Shown piece after piece: positions 25,586-35,467 of a stretch of 64,000 nt of DNA. A program made the translations under genes and the position numbers. The notes below the pieces were generated by a model that did not search any database, had not been told where the DNA came from, and saw nothing but the letters and a program-made list of their open reading frames with translations. The stretch covers positions 124,001 to 188,000 of the forward strand of contig CAWDOA010000008.1 of the NCBI GenBank assembly GCA_963803875.1. Reading direction: 5' to 3'. The first letter of the stretch is position 1. Each line of letters starts with the position of its first letter. The DNA comes from JABDIY01 sp963803875. GTDB taxonomy: Bacteria > Actinomycetota > Acidimicrobiia > Acidimicrobiales > SZUA-35.

Positions 25586-28414
25586 CTAGGCGCGGGGAAT
25601 CTCTTGTTCCTCGAAGGTCTCGATGATGTCGCCGGGCTTGAGGTCCTGGAAGTCGGAGAGACCGATACCACATTCGAACCCGGACCGAACTTCGCGGACG
25701 TCCTCTTTGTAATGACGGAGCGATTGAATTGATCCACGCCAGATGATCGTGCCTTCCCGAAGGAACCGAACCTTGGAGTTGCGGGTGATGGTGCCGCTGA
25801 GAACCATGCAACCAGCGATGGCTCCCTGGCGTGGCACCCGGAAGATCTCTCGCACCTCGGCGTCGCCAGTAACCACCTCTTTGAATTCGGGAGCGAGCAT
25901 GCCGAGCATGGCGTTCTCGATGTCTTCGAGCAGTTTGTAGATGATCTCGTAGTTGCGGATCTCCACCTTTTCCTGATCGGCCATCTCGCGAGCCTTGCGA
26001 TCGGGACGAACATTGAAGCCCAGGATGGTGGCGTTTGAGGTTGATGCCAGGAGAACGTCGTTCTCGGTGATACCGCCAACGCCCCGGGACACGAACGCCA
26101 GCTTCACGTCGTCTCGTTCGAGCTTGCGAAGAGAATCGGTGACCGCCTCGAGAGATCCGTTGACGTCGGCCTTGACGATCAGGTTCAGCGTTGCGGTTTC
26201 GCCCCGCTGAATCTGGTCGAAGATGTCTTCGAGCTTGGCACCACCGCTGGTTGCGGAGGCGTCGCGCCCGAGGCTGGCCAGTCGATGCCAGTGTTCGCGA
26301 GTTGACGCCACTTTGGCAGCGATCTTCTCGCTGGGGGCGACCACAAACGAGTCACCGGCACCGGCGACATCGCTGAGGCCGAGCACCTGAACCGGTACCG
26401 AAGGACCGGCCGTTTTGACCTGGTCGCCTTTGTCGTCGATCAGGGCTCGAACTCGACCCCATGATGCGCCGGTGACGAGGGGATCACCCACCGAAAGAGT
26501 GCCGCGCTCGACCAGGACAGTGGAAACGGGCCCAAGGCCGGTGTCGAGGAACGACTCCAGCACAACACCGGCTGCCCGACCTTCGGGAGTGGCCCTCAGA
26601 TCTTCGAGCTCGGCAATGACGGCGAGGTTCTCGAGCAGATCGGGAATGCCTTCGCCGGTCATCGCCGACAACGGCACCATGATGGCCTCACCTCCCCACG
26701 CTTCGGGTACGAGACCACGCTCGGCAAGCTGGCTCATCACCCGATCGGGGTCGGCCCCTTCGCGGTCCATCTTGTTGATCGCAACGATGATCGGGACTTC
26801 GGCCGCCAGAGCATGGTCGAGCGCCTCAGCTGTCTGGGGCATGACACCGTCGTCGGCTGCGACAACCAACACCACGACGTCGGTTGCGTCGGCGCCCCTG
26901 GCTCGCATGGCCGTGAACGCCTCGTGGCCGGGGGTATCGAGGAAGGTGAGCGTTGCACCGTCGTCGGTTGACGCCTGGTAGGCGCCGATGTGCTGGGTGA
27001 TGCCGCCCGCTTCACCGGCGACAACGTTGGCCGAGCGAATACGGTCGAGCAAGAGAGTTTTTCCGTGGTCGACGTGACCCATCACGGTGATCACCGGTGG
27101 GCGATGCGGCCATGTTGCCACGATCTCGTCGTCGTCCTCGTCGGGGAATTCGAGCACCTTGCGGAGCTCCACTTCCTGCTCTTCGCCGGGGTCGACCAGA
27201 CGGATTTCAGCGCTCACCTCGGCGGCGAACAGCTCGATCATGTCGTCGCTCAGCGACTGTGTAGCGGTGACCATTTCACCGTTGGTGAGCATGAACCGAA
27301 CGACGTCGGCAGCTGTGCGGTTGAGCTTGGGACCGAGGTCTTGGGCCGTGGACGCACGTTCGATGACGATGGTGCCCTCGGGCACGGGGGCATCCTCAGC
27401 GGTGTACTTGGGGATGTCCATCGGCATGAGGTCTTCGGCGTTACGACGACGACGCTTCTTGCGACGCTGACCTCTGTTGCCAGGACCACGACCGGGAGGA
27501 CCACCACGACCGGGAGGACCACCACGACCGGGGAAACCACCGGGACCGCCGGGGCCACCTCCGCCGCCGGGAGGACGACCGGGTGCACCGCCACCGGGGG
27601 CGGTGCGATAGGGGGATCCGCCCGCCGGGCGAGTTCCACCACCGGGACGGGGCGGGGCGGGTTTGCCGCCACCGGGTGGCGGAGGAATCGGCTTCCCGGT
27701 TCGACCACGCGGTGGTCCGGGTGGCGGCGGGATCGGTTTGCCACCGGTTGAACGGGGTGGAGTAGGGGCCGCATCGGCTGCCGGAGCGGTTACCTCGGCC
27801 GGAGCGGTTCCTCGGGCCCCATCGGCAGAACTTTCTGAAGCAGGGGCCTCAGCAGCAGGGACCTCTACCGAGGGCGCCTCAGCAGCAGGTGCCTCTGCAG
27901 CAGGCGTTTCGGCCGGTGTTTTGACCGCTGGTACAGGCGGCTCGGGAACCCGAGCTGATGCAGGAACGGCGGCAGCGGGTGCTGATCGCAACGTCTGGGG
28001 TGGCGGTGGGATCGGAGGGGTCGATCCCGACGATGCCACAGGCTGGGGCGCAACCTTGGCTGCGGCTCCGCTGGAAACCTTGGGAGCGGCCTTCGCCGGG
28101 GCCTCCGGGGCCGTAGCTGCGGCGGCAGCCTGCGTAGCCGGAGCCTTCTTCCTGGGCGGCGGCCTCTTCTTCGCAGCCTTCTTCTTGGACGCGGCCTTCT
28201 TGGGCGGAGTTTTTTCGTCTTCGGGCTCTGGAATGGGGTCGCGAACTAGGCCCTCTCGCTCCGCCTTTCGACGAAGACGGTCCGCCTGCGCCTCGACGAT
28301 GCTGGAGGAATGGCTCTTGGCGCCGATGCCAAGACTGCCGCAGAGATCGAGGATCTCTGCATTCGACATTCCCAGTTGACGAGCGAGTTCATAAACACGG
28401 ACTTTGGCAGGCAC
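25586..28414 (-). CDS. infB: Translation initiation factor IF-2
   Basis: A 942-residue GTPase that brings initiator tRNA to the 30S subunit. The N-terminal IF2_N helix domain (RVYELARQLGMSNAEILDLC GSLGIGAKSHSSS) is followed by about 270 residues of Lys/Ala/Pro and then Gly/Pro/Arg-rich linker (PPGRGGPPGRG repeats), then a basic RRKKRRRRN block. The G domain has GHVDHGKT, GGITQHIGAYQ, DTPGHEAF and NKMD. Domain III/IV features are RGTLSVGDPLVTG, and LNLIVKADVNGSLEAVTDSL, ending PGDIIETFEEQEIPRA. Length and order are normal for actinobacteria, whose IF-2 has long disordered linkers. It follows ylxR on the minus strand. Confidence 0.97.
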   Translation of the reverse strand: MPAKVRVYELARQLGMSNAEILDLCGSLGIGAKSHSSSIVEAQADRLRRKAEREGLVRDPIPEPEDEKTPPKKAASKKKAAKKRPPPRKKAPATQAAAAATAPEAPAKAAPKVSSGAAAKVAPQPVASSGSTPPIPPPPQTLRSAPAAAVPASARVPEPPVPAVKTPAETPAAEAPAAEAPSVEVPAAEAPASESSADGARGTAPAEVTAPAADAAPTPPRSTGGKPIPPPPGPPRGRTGKPIPPPPGGGKPAPPRPGGGTRPAGGSPYRTAPGGGAPGRPPGGGGGPGGPGGFPGRGGPPGRGGPPGRGPGNRGQRRKKRRRRNAEDLMPMDIPKYTAEDAPVPEGTIVIERASTAQDLGPKLNRTAADVVRFMLTNGEMVTATQSLSDDMIELFAAEVSAEIRLVDPGEEQEVELRKVLEFPDEDDDEIVATWPHRPPVITVMGHVDHGKTLLLDRIRSANVVAGEAGGITQHIGAYQASTDDGATLTFLDTPGHEAFTAMRARGADATDVVVLVVAADDGVMPQTAEALDHALAAEVPIIVAINKMDREGADPDRVMSQLAERGLVPEAWGGEAIMVPLSAMTGEGIPDLLENLAVIAELEDLRATPEGRAAGVVLESFLDTGLGPVSTVLVERGTLSVGDPLVTGASWGRVRALIDDKGDQVKTAGPSVPVQVLGLSDVAGAGDSFVVAPSEKIAAKVASTREHWHRLASLGRDASATSGGAKLEDIFDQIQRGETATLNLIVKADVNGSLEAVTDSLRKLERDDVKLAFVSRGVGGITENDVLLASTSNATILGFNVRPDRKAREMADQEKVEIRNYEIIYKLLEDIENAMLGMLAPEFKEVVTGDAEVREIFRVPRQGAIAGCMVLSGTITRNSKVRFLREGTIIWRGSIQSLRHYKEDVREVRSGFECGIGLSDFQDLKPGDIIETFEEQEIPRA

Positions 28415-28491
28415 AGACTTTAAACAACCTCGGGTTATTGCAGGGGCGCGACGCTCCTACGAATCAGCCTTTCATGCTAACCGCGAACTCG

Positions 28492-28719
28492 CTAATTCAA
28501 CCTCAGCGCCCGATTGAGGCCGCCATTGTCGGATGCGACCGTGAGGCATTCATCAGAACAGACCCACGCACCCCTCCCCGCACTCGGTCCGCCCCGTCTG
28601 ACAACGCCGTCACGGACGGTCAGACGCGTCAACGCCGACGCTGGTTTCTTGGCACGGCATCCAACGCAGGTTCGGTACGGTGAAGTCACAATCGGTTGCT
28701 CACGGTTGGGGTGCGGCAC
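28492..28719 (-). CDS. ylxR: YlxR (DUF448) family protein
   Basis: A 75-residue nucleic-acid-binding protein of the YlxR family; B. subtilis YlxR (RnpM) was reported to act on RNase P RNA. The signature RTCVGCRAKKPASALTRLTV is clear, as is GRGAWVCSDECLTVA. It lies between nusA and infB as in most Gram-positive bacteria. The start is ATG at 28719 or the internal GTG before TSPYRTCVGC; the latter gives a more family-like N-terminus. It ends 77 bases before infB. Confidence 0.9.
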   Translation of the reverse strand: MPHPNREQPIVTSPYRTCVGCRAKKPASALTRLTVRDGVVRRGGPSAGRGAWVCSDECLTVASDNGGLNRALRLN

Positions 28720-28756
28720 GGACCGCTCCCCCGGGCGAGATCATGGCGTGCGACAA

Positions 28757-30236
<1,480 letters not shown>

Positions 30237-30245
30237 GGCGTTTTC

Positions 30246-30818
30246 CTATTTCTTCTTGGAGTTCTTGGACTTCTTCTTGCGGGGCGTGGAGTGCGGTTTG
30301 GGGGAAGGACCCCAGTTGAAGACGGTCTTGGTGCGCTCGACGTCGGTGTAGGAGATGGATTCGGATTCAGGCTCGGGCAGGTCGATTCCGTCTCGTTCGA
30401 CCACGGCGACCACGAACGCCTCAGGATCGGCGGCAGTCAGTTCACCCCGAACCCGCCGGTACTCCTTGGCTCCCGACACCAGCTTGACGACCACGTTTTC
30501 GCCAACTGCACGCTGGTAGTGGTCCAGCCGCGCCAGGCGACGCTCAACCCCGGGACTGGAGACCTCGAGCGTGTAGCGCCCGGGAATCGGATCGTCTTCG
30601 TCGAGAATGGGTCCGATGGCGCGGTTGACTGTTGCCAGCGTGGAGGTATCGACTCCACCGCTCAGCGGCTCGTGTTCAGTGTCGACCAGCACTCGTAGCG
30701 TGCCGCCGGTGAATTCCACGTCGACCAGTTCCACACCGAGTTTGGAGATGGGGACGGTGAGAAGCCCGGTCACCCGGTCTTCCAGCGATGAAGTTGCCAA
30801 ACCGCCCTCCTTTCTCAC
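30246..30818 (-). CDS. rimP: Ribosome maturation factor RimP
   Basis: RimP helps assemble the 30S subunit. The 190-residue protein has LGVELVDVEFTGGTLRVLVD, IDxSTLATVNRAIGPILD-type region (VDTSTLATVNRAIGPILDED), and YTLEVSSPGVERRLARLDHY, the strongest signature, then VERDGIDLPEPE and a very basic Lys-rich tail (PRKKKSKNSKKK). The first residues MRKEGG may not be translated; GTG or TTG starts a few codons in are possible. It is the first gene of the rimP-nusA-ylxR-infB operon, nine bases before nusA. Confidence 0.93.
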   Translation of the reverse strand: MRKEGGLATSSLEDRVTGLLTVPISKLGVELVDVEFTGGTLRVLVDTEHEPLSGGVDTSTLATVNRAIGPILDEDDPIPGRYTLEVSSPGVERRLARLDHYQRAVGENVVVKLVSGAKEYRRVRGELTAADPEAFVVAVVERDGIDLPEPESESISYTDVERTKTVFNWGPSPKPHSTPRKKKSKNSKKK

Positions 30819-30888
30819 TCTGCTGTCGATTCACGTGTACTCGAGCACTGTGCTTCAGGCACAGAATCTGAGCCTAGAAACAACACAA

Positions 30889-30908
30889 GCGTGGGCCGAA
30901 GCCCACGC
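30889..30908 (-). promoter_or_regulatory. UUCG hairpin in the rimP-nusA leader, terminator-like
   Basis: Arms GCGTGGGC and GCCCACGC, loop TTCG when read on the minus strand, followed by TTGTGTTGTTT. It has the form of an intrinsic terminator but no minus-strand gene lies upstream (the neighbours at 30963 and 31352 are plus-strand). It is therefore inside the leader of the rimP-nusA-infB operon, about 70 bases before rimP, and is a candidate attenuator. It would alternatively be part of the divergent promoter region. Confidence 0.55.
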
Positions 30909-30962
30909 CTGAAGACGTCTGGGGCATCATACCGGCCAGAAGCGTTGGACTAAGGTCCGGTC

Positions 30963-31280
30963 GTGGGCTTTTTCAATTCGGTCAAGAAGTGGTTCTCCTC
31001 CGAGGCAACCGAGGTCAAGGAATCTGCAACGGCGGCGAAGTCCCGAATGGACGCTGCGATGGATCGGCGCGAGGCCGACCTCGGCGCCACACCGACACAG
31101 AAACTCGAGCAGATCAAGTCTGAAATCTCCGACGATCCCTTCGCCGAGGTCCGCACCAAGATCGACGGAAAGCAGGCTCATGCCGACGCTGTGGACGAAC
31201 TCTCCCAACCAGCCCGAGCGGGTATGGAGGACAGCGGACCAAGGGAAGATTCCGAACAAGAACCTGACGCATCAGCCTGA
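30963..31280 (+). CDS. Small hypothetical protein, helical
   Basis: No family recognised. GTG at 30963 opens 105 codons: an amphipathic N-terminus (GFFNSVKKWFSSEATEVKES), a long predicted helix rich in Ala, Lys and Glu, then an acidic, disordered C-terminus (MEDSGPREDSEQEPDASA). No signal peptide or membrane helix. Codon third positions are GC-rich in keeping with neighbours, which supports coding. It lies between the divergent rimP and the co-directional ispG, 71 bases before the latter. Confidence 0.6.
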   Translation: MGFFNSVKKWFSSEATEVKESATAAKSRMDAAMDRREADLGATPTQKLEQIKSEISDDPFAEVRTKIDGKQAHADAVDELSQPARAGMEDSGPREDSEQEPDASA

Positions 31281-31351
31281 GTTATCCGCGGTGTCGGCTC
31301 GCACCAGAGCCGGAGCGGCCCTGACGGGTTGAACAGTGGCAGACTGAACTC

Positions 31352-32593
31352 ATGGACGCCGGTGCCGTAACTTTTCCCCGCAAAAAGACCCGTCAGATCA
31401 TGGTGGGCAACGTGCCCGTCGGTGGCGATGCCCCCATCACTGTTCAGTCGATGACCATCACCAAGACCGCTGACCACGAGGCCACCCTCCAGCAGATCTA
31501 TGCGCTGGCGGCCGCCGGGGCCGACATCGTGCGATGTACCTGCAACGAACCCGCCGCCGCCGAGGGGCTGGCCCGAATCGTCCCCCGCTCGCCCGTTCCC
31601 ATTGTCGCCGACATCCACCATCAGTACCGCCGGGCGCTCGAAGCTCTGGAGGCGGGGGTTCATTGTCTGCGCCTGAATCCGGGCAACATCCGTAGACCCG
31701 AACACATCAAGGCGGTGGCTCAGGAAGCCAAGGACCGTGGTGTTCCCATCCGCATCGGTGTGAACGGCGGCAGCCTTCATCCCGACCTGTACAAGAAGTA
31801 CGGGGGGCGAGTGACCCCCGAGGCAATGGTTGAATCGGCCCTCCAGGAGATCGCCTACTTCGAGGAGGTCGACTTCGACCTGATCAAAATCAGCGTCAAG
31901 GCGTCGAACGTGCCACTGATGATCGAGGCCTATCGCCAGCTCAGTGAAGTCACCGATCACCCGCTCCATCTCGGGGTAACCGAGGCCGGACCGCCGCCGG
32001 GTGGCATCGTGAAAGCAACCGCCGGAATCGCCACCCTTCTGGCCGAAGGCATCGGAGACACAATCCGGTATTCACTCACCTCGGATCCGGTGGATGAAGC
32101 CAAGCTCGGTCGTCAATTACTCGAATCGTTCGGATTGCGCGAACGCAAGAACGTCGACCTGATCGCATGCCCCAGCTGCGGCAGGGCTGAGATAGATGTG
32201 TTCAAGGTGGCCCAGGACGCCCAGGATGCCTTCGCCGACAAGAAGCTGCCGCTCCAGGTTGCGGTGATGGGCTGTGTGGTGAACGGTCCAGGCGAAGCTC
32301 GCGATGCCGATATCGGCATCGCGGCGGGGAACAAGCGAGGTCACCTCTTCGTGAAGGGCACCAATGTCGCAGTGGTTCCCGAAGCCGACATGGTGTCGAC
32401 GCTCGTCGAGTGGGCCGAGTTCATCAACGAACATGGCATCGACGCCGCCATGAAGCGAGCCGAAGAAAGTGCACCGGCCGCTCGTAGAGCGGCCGAAGAA
32501 GACCGAGATCGAAACCTCAACGAATTGGGCGAAGACGCCAACAATGCCGAACAGACCGTGGAGTTGATACGTCGCGAGCGCGGCGAAGACTAG
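31352..32593 (+). CDS. ispG: 4-hydroxy-3-methylbut-2-enyl-diphosphate synthase (flavodoxin)
   Basis: IspG (GcpE) is the [4Fe-4S] enzyme of the penultimate step of the MEP isoprenoid pathway. The 413-residue protein has VGNVPVGGDAPITVQSMT near the N-terminus, GADIVRCTCNEPAAAEGLA, VADIHHQYRRAL, RLNPGNIRRPEHIKAV, RIGVNGGSLHPDL, LHLGVTEAGPPPGGIVKATA, and the cluster-binding part LIACPSCGRAEIDVF plus MGCVVNGPGEARDADIGIA. A 40-residue C-terminal helix rich in Glu and Arg is extra. In most actinobacteria ispG is co-directional with dxr and rseP; here it faces them and converges on rseP. Confidence 0.96.
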   Translation: MDAGAVTFPRKKTRQIMVGNVPVGGDAPITVQSMTITKTADHEATLQQIYALAAAGADIVRCTCNEPAAAEGLARIVPRSPVPIVADIHHQYRRALEALEAGVHCLRLNPGNIRRPEHIKAVAQEAKDRGVPIRIGVNGGSLHPDLYKKYGGRVTPEAMVESALQEIAYFEEVDFDLIKISVKASNVPLMIEAYRQLSEVTDHPLHLGVTEAGPPPGGIVKATAGIATLLAEGIGDTIRYSLTSDPVDEAKLGRQLLESFGLRERKNVDLIACPSCGRAEIDVFKVAQDAQDAFADKKLPLQVAVMGCVVNGPGEARDADIGIAAGNKRGHLFVKGTNVAVVPEADMVSTLVEWAEFINEHGIDAAMKRAEESAPAARRAAEEDRDRNLNELGEDANNAEQTVELIRRERGED

Positions 32594-32892
32594 ACCGGCA
32601 CGGCCCCTTTTGGTCGGGCAGCTCTAGGTTCCCGTGATGACCGGAAGAGTTGGCTGCGGGGGGTGTGACTGAGTTCAGGGTGCCGACCGAGCTCAGCCGA
32701 GACGTCGAAGCGACTCGGTCTCGCGCTCTCCATTCCGACACCGAAGTCACGTTCTCCGACAACTGACACTGCAACGAGCAGGCTCGATGGCGACGGGGCC
32801 CTACCAAAGGGGTTGAACCCAGTGAGGACCTGATCGTTCTATCCCGGTGCCAATGGCGGCGAGCGAAGCACGCAGTCGCTCGAGTTGCGGCG
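32594..32892. other. Gap between convergent ispG and rseP, nothing recognised
   Basis: The 299 bases hold no supported gene, RNA or repeat. Open frames crossing it are extensions or shadows of rseP. No clear terminator hairpin was found by eye. Confidence 0.6.
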
Positions 32893-34245
32893 TCAGCCGG
32901 CCAGCAGGACGACGTCGAGGAAGATCGTCGTGATGCCGAGCACTGCGAGTATCGCCACCACGCCGTAGGTCAGGGGAAGCAGCTTGGCCACATCGACCTG
33001 ATAGCGCTTTCCGCCGATGGAGCGAAGCCGTTCGTAGGTTGCGATCGCAGCGTGGCCACCGTCGAGGGGAAGCAGCGGCAGAAGGTTGAAGACTCCGACG
33101 AAGCAGTTGATGAGGGCCAGAAGGTAGATCGGGAAGGTCCAGTCGGTATCGGCGGTGCGGCCGGCCACTCCGACTGCTCCGACCACCGAAACCGGCCGTT
33201 CGGCGTCCTGCTCGGCACCGCCATCGACGCTGACCGCGCTCTGTACCAGTCCGATCAGCGTGCTGGGCGAAAGGAACCGAGGAATTGCGGTGGCGGTCAG
33301 CCACATTGACTCACCGAACTCGTTCACCCCGGCAATGACTCCAGGACGTTGCAGTTCGGGCACTGCGGAGAAGTCGGCACCGACGCCGATTCGACCGAAG
33401 CTGGAGCCCCCGTCGTTCACTGTCCCGATGGTTGCAGTCTTTTCGAACGTTGCTCCGTCACGGCGAACGACGAACTCGACCGTTTCGCCCGGGCGGGATC
33501 GGACCGCATCCAGCAGCCCGAACCACTGATCGGTCTCGACCCCGTCGACAGAAACAATCTGATCACCGGCCAGTAGTCCAAGCTCCTGCCCGGTGGTCTG
33601 AGCCCCGTTTTCACCTTCGGATAGTTCGTCGATAACCCAGCCGCTGCTGTCATAGTCGGGATGAAGAAACCCAATACCGATGACAGAGCTGAGCAGAACG
33701 AACAACACCAGCGCCTGCAAGAAGTGCATCATCGAGCCGGCAGTGATCACGAGCATCCGGCGGGGATAACTCTTGTTCATGTACGCCCGGTCGGCGTCCT
33801 CGGGCGCAACCGGATCCAGATTGTTCATCCCGATGATGCGGACGAAGGCACCGGCGGGGATGGCCTTCACCCCGTAGGTGACCTCTCCCCGCTTGAACGA
33901 GAAGATCGTTGGGCCGAATCCGAGAAAGAAATCGGTCGGCTTCATGCCGGTCCACTTGGCGGTCATGAAGTGGCCGAGTTCGTGGAGGAAGATCATGAAG
34001 ATCACTCCGACGGCCACCAGGAAATAGACAGGACCGGCGAACAAAAGCAACCAGCCGAAGAATCCGATCAGCAGCGCGAGCGCCCAGAGGTTGGTGCCAG
34101 GCTCCTCGCCGGGATCGGTGTCACCCAGGGCCAGCGATGCGGCGCGGCCTCGCTCGCTTTGAGGCGGGGTGACGTTGTGGGTTTCTTCGTGCACGAATTG
34201 GTCCTTAGGGGTGTCAGGGTCGACTGGCGATGAATTCGGTTGCAC
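32893..34245 (-). CDS. rseP: Site-2 intramembrane protease RseP (M50)
   Basis: A 450-residue membrane zinc protease that cleaves anti-sigma factors or remnant signal peptides in the membrane. The active site IFLHELGHFMTAKWTG and the second zinc ligand in NLLPLLPLDGGHAAI are both present. Between them lie EVTYGVKAIPAGAFVRIIGM and one PDZ domain (TTGQELGLLAGDQIVSVDGV ETDQWFGLLDAVRSRPGETV). Four membrane helices are visible. The N-terminal 50 residues are polar. The frame from 34245 overlaps dxr by 32 bases; a GTG about 17 codons in (F-V-H-E-E region) would avoid this and is a reasonable alternative start. It follows dxr, as usual. Confidence 0.94.
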   Translation of the reverse strand: MQPNSSPVDPDTPKDQFVHEETHNVTPPQSERGRAASLALGDTDPGEEPGTNLWALALLIGFFGWLLLFAGPVYFLVAVGVIFMIFLHELGHFMTAKWTGMKPTDFFLGFGPTIFSFKRGEVTYGVKAIPAGAFVRIIGMNNLDPVAPEDADRAYMNKSYPRRMLVITAGSMMHFLQALVLFVLLSSVIGIGFLHPDYDSSGWVIDELSEGENGAQTTGQELGLLAGDQIVSVDGVETDQWFGLLDAVRSRPGETVEFVVRRDGATFEKTATIGTVNDGGSSFGRIGVGADFSAVPELQRPGVIAGVNEFGESMWLTATAIPRFLSPSTLIGLVQSAVSVDGGAEQDAERPVSVVGAVGVAGRTADTDWTFPIYLLALINCFVGVFNLLPLLPLDGGHAAIATYERLRSIGGKRYQVDVAKLLPLTYGVVAILAVLGITTIFLDVVLLAG

Positions 34246-35392
34246 GAGCCCTCGCCGAGCGGTCTCCTTCTAGAACACCATCCAGTGTCTCACCCTTCCC
34301 ACCATCATGTGAGGTCAGGACCGACTCGACCACTATTGGGATCTCCGAGAAGCGGATTCGCTCGGACAGGAACGCCTCCACCGCAACTTCGTTGGCCGCA
34401 CTCAGCCACGCCGGAGCGGTGCCGCCGATCCGGCCGGCGTGGAAGGCGAGATCGAGACACGGGAATGCGGCACGATCCGGTGGTTCGAAGGTAAGCGTCA
34501 GCGAGTGGGTCCAGTCGATCGCTCCGAAGGGCGCGCCCAAACGATCCGGAAATGCCAGTGCGTATCCGATGGGACCTCGCATGTCGGGATTTGAGAGTTG
34601 AGCGATAGTGGAACCATCGGAAAAAGTGGCCATCGAATGAACTATTGATTGGCGGTGCACGACCACATCGATGTGGTCGAACGACAGCGCGGTACCCAGG
34701 TGGGAGGGCGCGCCGAACAATTCCACGGCCTCGATGACCTCCAGGCCCTTGTTCATCAGGGTGGCAGAATCGACCGTGATTTTGGGGCCCATCGCCCATG
34801 TTGGATGCGCCAGCGCCTGGGCAACGGTGACCGACTCGAGTTCGGTGGCGGTCTTGCCTAGGAACGGTCCACCCGACGCCGTTATCTGAAGTCGATGAAT
34901 CTGGCGAGGCTGGTTGTTGGCCCGCAGGCATTGGTGGATGGCGGCGTGTTCTGAATCGACCGGCACCAACTCGGCTCCCGTGGTGCGCCTGGCCCGCTGC
35001 ACCACCGGTCCAGCGGCGATCAGGGACTCCTTGTTGGCGAGCCCGAGCCGCTTACCCGCCTCGAGGCAGGCCAGCGTGACGGGAAGCCCGGCGAAACCCA
35101 CGATGCCATTTATCGTGACGTCCGCAGCTGCCGCCACGTCCTGCAGCGCAGATTCGCCGGCCCGAACCTCGATGGTGGGCGGCAGCGCGTCACGGAGAGC
35201 CCCGAGGTGGTGGTTGTTGGCGAGGACGACTACCTCCGGCTCATATCGTCGAGCCTGGTCGGCCACCACTTCCCACGACGACCCTGCGCACAGGGCATAC
35301 ACCCGATAGTGGTCCGGTTCGGTGTCGATGACCTCGAGGGTTTGGGTTCCGATCGATCCGGTCGACCCGGCAATGGTGACCGCAGTCGTCAT
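34214..35392 (-). CDS. dxr: 1-deoxy-D-xylulose-5-phosphate reductoisomerase
   Basis: Dxr makes 2-C-methylerythritol 4-phosphate, the first committed MEP-pathway step. The 392-residue protein has the NADPH site VTIAGSTGSIGTQTLEVI, GLANKESLIAAG, VPVDSEHAAIHQCL, ITASGGPFLG, HPTWAMGPKITVDSATLMNK GLEVIEA, and the C-terminal VEAFLSERIRFSEIPIVVES. All metal and substrate motifs are intact. It sits between cdsA (75 bases upstream) and rseP. Confidence 0.96.
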   Translation of the reverse strand: MTTAVTIAGSTGSIGTQTLEVIDTEPDHYRVYALCAGSSWEVVADQARRYEPEVVVLANNHHLGALRDALPPTIEVRAGESALQDVAAAADVTINGIVGFAGLPVTLACLEAGKRLGLANKESLIAAGPVVQRARRTTGAELVPVDSEHAAIHQCLRANNQPRQIHRLQITASGGPFLGKTATELESVTVAQALAHPTWAMGPKITVDSATLMNKGLEVIEAVELFGAPSHLGTALSFDHIDVVVHRQSIVHSMATFSDGSTIAQLSNPDMRGPIGYALAFPDRLGAPFGAIDWTHSLTLTFEPPDRAAFPCLDLAFHAGRIGGTAPAWLSAANEVAVEAFLSERIRFSEIPIVVESVLTSHDGGKGETLDGVLEGDRSARARATEFIASRP

Positions 35393-35467
35393 GGTTCGAG
35401 GCTAGACGCTGGAGGCTTCGCCACTGCCCTTCCCAACAGGCGAGTGAAAAGGCCGAAGACCAGCGGA

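Noticed and set aside
27250..27774. Pro/Val-rich open frame opposite the infB linker region
   Set aside because: It is another frame of the Gly/Pro-rich IF-2 linker; repeats in that linker create open frames in all directions.
28438..28491. Possible tRNA or riboswitch between ylxR and infB
   Set aside because: No cloverleaf arms or conserved TPsiC/acceptor sequence could be formed by eye.
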